Below the pieces are notes generated by a model. The model made no database searches. It saw only the letters and a program-made list of their open reading frames with translations, and was not told the origin of the DNA. Both the position numbers and the translations under genes were made by a program. Shown in pieces: positions 61,020 to 64,000 of a stretch of DNA of 64,000 nucleotides. This DNA comes from DASRIA01 sp963768885 (lineage in GTDB: Bacteria > Actinomycetota > Thermoleophilia > Solirubrobacterales > JBBDJG01): assembly GCA_963768885.1 (NCBI GenBank), contig CAVYJN010000006.1, positions 310,001 through 374,000 on the forward strand. Direction: 5' to 3'. Every line of letters begins with the position of its first letter. Position 1 is the first letter of the stretch.

Positions 61020-62428
61020 AGGGCCGGCACGGGGGCGAGGCGATCCGTGGTCGCCAGCAGCTCGTCCAGCGAGCGCTCGACCTCCCGCGCCAGCACGTCC
61101 GCGTCGGCGACCAGCTTGCGGTCCGCGTAGATGCCGAAGAAGCCGCGCTCGGCGACGGTCGTGAAGCCGATCGACAGCGCGTGGCGGTCGGCGAGCGGAA
61201 CGACGGGATAGGCCTCCTCGAGGGGACAGCCCGCCATCCAGATCGGCTGCCGCGGGCCCGGGATGTTCGACACGGTGAGGTTGTAGGCGCGCGCGCTCGC
61301 GACCGCGTGCGAAACGGCGTGCTGCACCGGGTGAGGCGCGTAGGAGACCGCGTCCAGCGCCGCCTCGGCCCCCAGGTGGTCGCCCGCCTCCTTGCGCTTG
61401 CTCATGCCGAGACGCACGGCCTCGAGCCTGCGCAGGGGCGAGGGCTCGTCGCACGGGAGCTCCACGTAGACGAACGAGATCCGGTTGCCCAGGTCGGCGG
61501 CCGCGCCGTCGCGCACGCTCACGGGCACCATCGTCTTCAGCCGCGTCGGCTGCTCCCCGCGGCTGAGCAGGTATGAGCGCACGCCGCCCGCGGCCACGGC
61601 CAGCACCACGTCGTTGATCGTCGTGCCGAAATGCCGCTTCACACGCCGCACGTCCTCGAGCGGGCGCGAGACCGTGGCGAGGGTGCGCAGCGGCGAGATC
61701 GGCTCGTTCAGGACGCGGTGCGGGGTGGACGGGACGAGTGCGCGTGCGAGCGCGCGGCCCGCGCGTGCCGTCTCCGTCGCAAGGCCCAGCACCCGCCGGG
61801 GCGACCGCAGGACCTGCGCCGGCACCTTCAGCAGCCGCAGCTCGTCGACCAGCCGGTCCTCCACGGCCCGCGCGAGCAGCTCCGAGCGGTCCGGCTCGGG
61901 CTCCGGGTCCCACGGCGCGACGGGCTGCACCGGTGGCGCCTCGGGCGTCGCGTCGCAGAAGAGGCTCGCGAGCTCGACCGCGGCGATCCCGTCGACCATG
62001 CAGTGATGGGCCTTGCCGACCACGCCGACGCGGCCGTCGGCGAGCTGGTCGGCGATCCACACCTCCCACAGCGGGCGGCCGCGCTCGAGCGGCGTCGAGT
62101 ACACGTGCTCCACGAGCCGCCCGATCTCCCGCGCGGTGGAGTGGCGCACGTGGTGGCGGACGTCGAAGGCGGGGTCGTCGATCCACTCGGGGTCGTGCAG
62201 CCCGAACGGCACCCACGCCAGCTTCTGGCGATACCGCGGGGAGAACGGGACCCGCGCCTCGATCCGGCTACGCAGCTCCGGGAACCGCGGCCGCGTGGTC
62301 CCGGCGGGTGGCGCGAAGAGCGCGACCCAGCCGACGTGCATGTGGGCGGTGGGTGACTCCACCTCGAGAAACGCCGCGTCGAGCGGCGAGAGGCGCATGC
62401 TCCGCCCATTCGGCTTCGCCGATGCCAT
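61016..62428 (-). CDS. Wax ester synthase/diacylglycerol acyltransferase (WS/DGAT), second copy
   Basis: 470 aa from ATG 62428, with GGGAGGA upstream; the longer frame to 62500 lacks a ribosome-binding site. LSPLDAAFLEVESPTAHMH, catalytic KAHHCMVDGIAAVELAS, TTINDVVLAVAAGGVRSYL and LTVSNIPGPRQPIWMAG. It is a clear paralogue of the gene at 49574 with the same HHxxxDG. Two such enzymes usually mean triacylglycerol and wax storage. Two adjacent inverted repeats lie 40-80 bp upstream. Confidence 0.93.
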   Translation of the reverse strand: MASAKPNGRSMRLSPLDAAFLEVESPTAHMHVGWVALFAPPAGTTRPRFPELRSRIEARVPFSPRYRQKLAWVPFGLHDPEWIDDPAFDVRHHVRHSTAREIGRLVEHVYSTPLERGRPLWEVWIADQLADGRVGVVGKAHHCMVDGIAAVELASLFCDATPEAPPVQPVAPWDPEPEPDRSELLARAVEDRLVDELRLLKVPAQVLRSPRRVLGLATETARAGRALARALVPSTPHRVLNEPISPLRTLATVSRPLEDVRRVKRHFGTTINDVVLAVAAGGVRSYLLSRGEQPTRLKTMVPVSVRDGAAADLGNRISFVYVELPCDEPSPLRRLEAVRLGMSKRKEAGDHLGAEAALDAVSYAPHPVQHAVSHAVASARAYNLTVSNIPGPRQPIWMAGCPLEEAYPVVPLADRHALSIGFTTVAERGFFGIYADRKLVADADVLAREVERSLDELLATTDRLAPVPAL

Positions 62429-62467
62429 CGAACCATCCTCCCTCGCGTCGAGTGGTCCTGCGCCACA

Positions 62468-62510
62468 TGGTGCCACCGGGAGGGCACCAATACGCAACAC
62501 TCATTGCGCA
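62468..62510 (-). promoter_or_regulatory. Two adjacent inverted repeats upstream of the WS/DGAT gene
   Basis: TGGTGCC-N8-GGCACCA (62468-62489) has perfect 7-bp arms and is followed after one base by TACGCAA-N6-TTGCGCA (62491-62510), six of seven matched. They lie 40-82 bp before the start at 62428 on the minus strand, where operators would be. The bound regulator, if any, is unknown. Confidence 0.4.
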
Positions 62511-62559
62511 TCACCGCGCAAGGTGCGGCCGAAACTTGCAATTCGTCCAGTGCGGATGG

Positions 62560-63408
62560 TTACGAGCGTGCGACGAGCACCGAGCACGGCGCCTGATGGG
62601 CGACCCGCTCGCTCGTGCTCGTGAGGGCCTTCGCCCCACCGCGGCCGCGGCTGCCGAGGACGATCAGGGAGGCCCGCTCCGAGCGCGCGGTCTTCACGAT
62701 CGTCTCGTGCGGCCGGTGATCGAGCTCGATCACCGCCGGCTCGCGCCCGGTCGCCTCCACGATCGCGGCGGTCTGCCGCGCGAGCTCGCGGAGCTCCTCC
62801 ACGCTCGCGGCGGGGCCGACGCGAAGCACCATCACCTCGGCGCCGAGCCGGCCCGCGATGCGGGCGGCGAGGGCGGCCGCGCGCCTGGAGGAGTCGGACC
62901 CGTCGGTCGCGAGCAGGATCGGCTCCGGGAAGTCGCGCCCCTCCGGCGGGCGCCGCGCGATCAGCACGGGCGCCTCCGCCTCGTGCGCCATCCGCGAGGC
63001 CAGGCTGCCCAGCATGATGCCGCCCGCCCGCGATCCGGTGCGCGCGCCGACGGCGATCAGGTCGTGGCCGGCGGAGAGCCGCAGCATGCTGGCCGCCACG
63101 TCGGCGGCGTGCAGCAGCTCGGCGGACACATGGGTGACGTGCTCGGCCGCGAGGACGGTGGCGGACTCGAGCGCGCGGCGCGCGCGCGTCTCGCCGAGCG
63201 CGGTCATCCGGGTCGGGCCGGCGCCGGTCGTCCACGTCACGGACACGAGCTCGAGCGAGCCGCCGCCGGTCAGGACGGCGGCCTGGCGGGCCGCCTCCTC
63301 CGCCGCGGGACTCCCGTCGATGCCGCACAGCACGCGCGCGAAGAGCGGCTCGCTGCCACCCTCGGGGGCCGGTTGCGGGCGAGACGTCATGCCGCGAGCA
63401 TCACCCAT
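62560..63408 (-). CDS. Tandem universal stress protein (UspA)
   Basis: 282 aa from ATG 63408; ATG 63390 is an alternative. Two Usp domains: RVLCGIDGSPAAEEAARQAA with VGARTGSRAGGIMLGSLASR, then PILLATDGSDSSRRAAALAA with VLGSRGRGGAKALTSTSERV ending in CSVLVARS. ATP-binding loops in both. It differs from the Usp at 58644 by the first-domain loop and is not an obvious recent duplicate. It probably has its own transcript; no overlapping neighbour. Confidence 0.88.
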   Translation of the reverse strand: MGDARGMTSRPQPAPEGGSEPLFARVLCGIDGSPAAEEAARQAAVLTGGGSLELVSVTWTTGAGPTRMTALGETRARRALESATVLAAEHVTHVSAELLHAADVAASMLRLSAGHDLIAVGARTGSRAGGIMLGSLASRMAHEAEAPVLIARRPPEGRDFPEPILLATDGSDSSRRAAALAARIAGRLGAEVMVLRVGPAASVEELRELARQTAAIVEATGREPAVIELDHRPHETIVKTARSERASLIVLGSRGRGGAKALTSTSERVAHQAPCSVLVARS

Positions 63409-63456
63409 CGGATCGCGACCTCCATCCGGAGGGACGTGCAGCGATCATGCGGCGAA

Positions 63457-64000
63457 CTACGCAGGCGCCTCGATGTCGTGGCCCGCGAGGGCGCGCTCGG
63501 TCAGCTCTTCCAGCCGCTGCGAGCAGGAGACCGGGTAGGGCGGGCCGCCGGGCTCGGGCTCCCGCAGGCGTGCGGGGAGCGACTCGAGCTCCGCCGCCGT
63601 GCGCTCGCGCATCCGTGCGAGCGGCTCCGCGCCCACCCGCTCGCCGCCGCGCATCACCGGCACGAGCAGCGGCACGCCCTCGAGCGACTCGCTCGCCGAG
63701 GCGATCACGTCGCCTCGCATCTCGCCGTCGACGCGGCGGCGAAAGACCTGCTTGGGGCCCGGCATCGTCGCCTTCGCGGGCGAGCGCTTGAACGCCGAGC
63801 GCCAGCGGCCCGGCGTGGGCATGTCGGCGACGAGCTTGTAGACGCCGCCCACGGTCGGCGAGTCGCGGCTCGTGCCGAGGTCGGTGCCCACCCCCCAGAG
63901 GTCGATCGGTGCGCCCTTCGCCACCAGCCGGGCGATCTGACGCTCCTCGAGGTCCCCGCTCGCGACGATCTGGGCGTCCCCGAGGCCGGCGTCGTCCAGC
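63457..64000 (-). CDS. pncB: Nicotinate phosphoribosyltransferase, C-terminal part
   Basis: The gene runs off the window, so about 180 C-terminal residues are seen. In-frame sequence from 64000 reads AQIVASGDLEERQIARLVAK, GAPIDLWGVGTDLGTSRDSP and YKLVADMPTPGRW, the phosphoribosyl-binding region of NAPRTase with GVGT. PncB converts nicotinate and PRPP to nicotinate mononucleotide in NAD salvage. The last ~60 residues (MRERTAAELESLPARLREPE) are typical of the family tail. The N-terminal catalytic part lies outside. Confidence 0.88.
   Translation of the reverse strand, partial: LDDAGLGDAQIVASGDLEERQIARLVAKGAPIDLWGVGTDLGTSRDSPTVGGVYKLVADMPTPGRWRSAFKRSPAKATMPGPKQVFRRRVDGEMRGDVIASASESLEGVPLLVPVMRGGERVGAEPLARMRERTAAELESLPARLREPEPGGPPYPVSCSQRLEELTERALAGHDIEAPA

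Noticed and set aside
1..64000. CRISPR array, insertion sequence, prophage, rRNA or replication origin
   Set aside because: No regularly spaced repeats, transposase, integrase, capsid or replication genes and no rRNA-like sequence were seen.

Overview
This is 64 kb of very GC-rich (roughly 70%) bacterial chromosome. Gene content (two WS/DGAT acyltransferases, SCP-2-type thiolase, stand-alone LigD polymerase domain, group 3b-like NiFe hydrogenase, AbiEi/DUF559 protein, histone-H1-like protein, many GTG/TTG starts) and a tmRNA tag ending ALAA and resembling actinobacterial tags point to Actinomycetota. A Thermoleophilia (Solirubrobacterales/Gaiellales-like) lineage is my inference. There is no insertion sequence, CRISPR array, tRNA or rRNA. 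It reads as ordinary chromosome with one small scrambled patch at 8.6-10.1 kb.

Layout. 1-2.9 kb: end of an S41 protease, then rnr and smpB, overlapping. 2.9-6.3 kb: PAS/GAF histidine kinase and REC-HD-GYP regulator, overlapping. 6.3-8.2 kb: M50 site-2-type protease and a corA gene broken in several frames. 8.2-8.6 kb: ssrA (tmRNA) with its terminator, so proteins and RNA of trans-translation lie within 8.6 kb. 8.7-10.7 kb: small proteins, a possible ssrA-end duplication, a rearranged ECF sigma remnant and a cupredoxin-like lipoprotein. 10.9-17.1 kb: CocE hydrolase, acyl-CoA synthetase and a Ca-type P-ATPase with four frame breaks. 17.2-22.3 kb: LigD-Pol, MOSC protein and a divergent CitE / MaoC / CaiB-BaiF set that looks like a C5-dicarboxylyl-CoA (mesaconate/itaconate type) module. 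22.4-35.7 kb: mixed genes (P450, adenylyl cyclase, beta-helix protein, GST, thiolase, multicopper oxidase, small membrane proteins).

35.8-47.7 kb is the most coherent region: twelve tightly spaced or overlapping plus-strand genes. They encode a CBS protein, 2-oxoacid:ferredoxin oxidoreductase gamma-alpha-beta, a GltD-like flavoprotein carrying ferredoxin clusters, an Fe-S hydrogenase subunit, a cyclic-nucleotide-binding protein, a hydrogenase diaphorase subunit, NiFe small and large subunits, a maturation protease and a P1B-type ATPase. The set could couple 2-oxoacid oxidation to NAD(P)H and H2 chemistry. 47.7-64 kb: DUF559 protein, flavodoxin fragment, WS/DGAT, histone-like protein, nitrilase, enoyl-CoA hydratase, a 4.4-kb secreted PQQ-dehydrogenase/FN3/DNRLRE protein, GNAT, two Usp proteins, a TreT-like glycosyltransferase, a second WS/DGAT and the end of pncB.

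Two window-wide observations. First, a 47-bp palindromic element occurs three times (47751, 47890, 57905) at exactly the same length and is not explained by any gene; one copy contains the start codon of the DUF559 gene. Second, about twenty single-base-type frame breaks occur inside otherwise well-preserved genes, most likely consensus errors in the assembly, so protein models at those loci should be read across the breaks.
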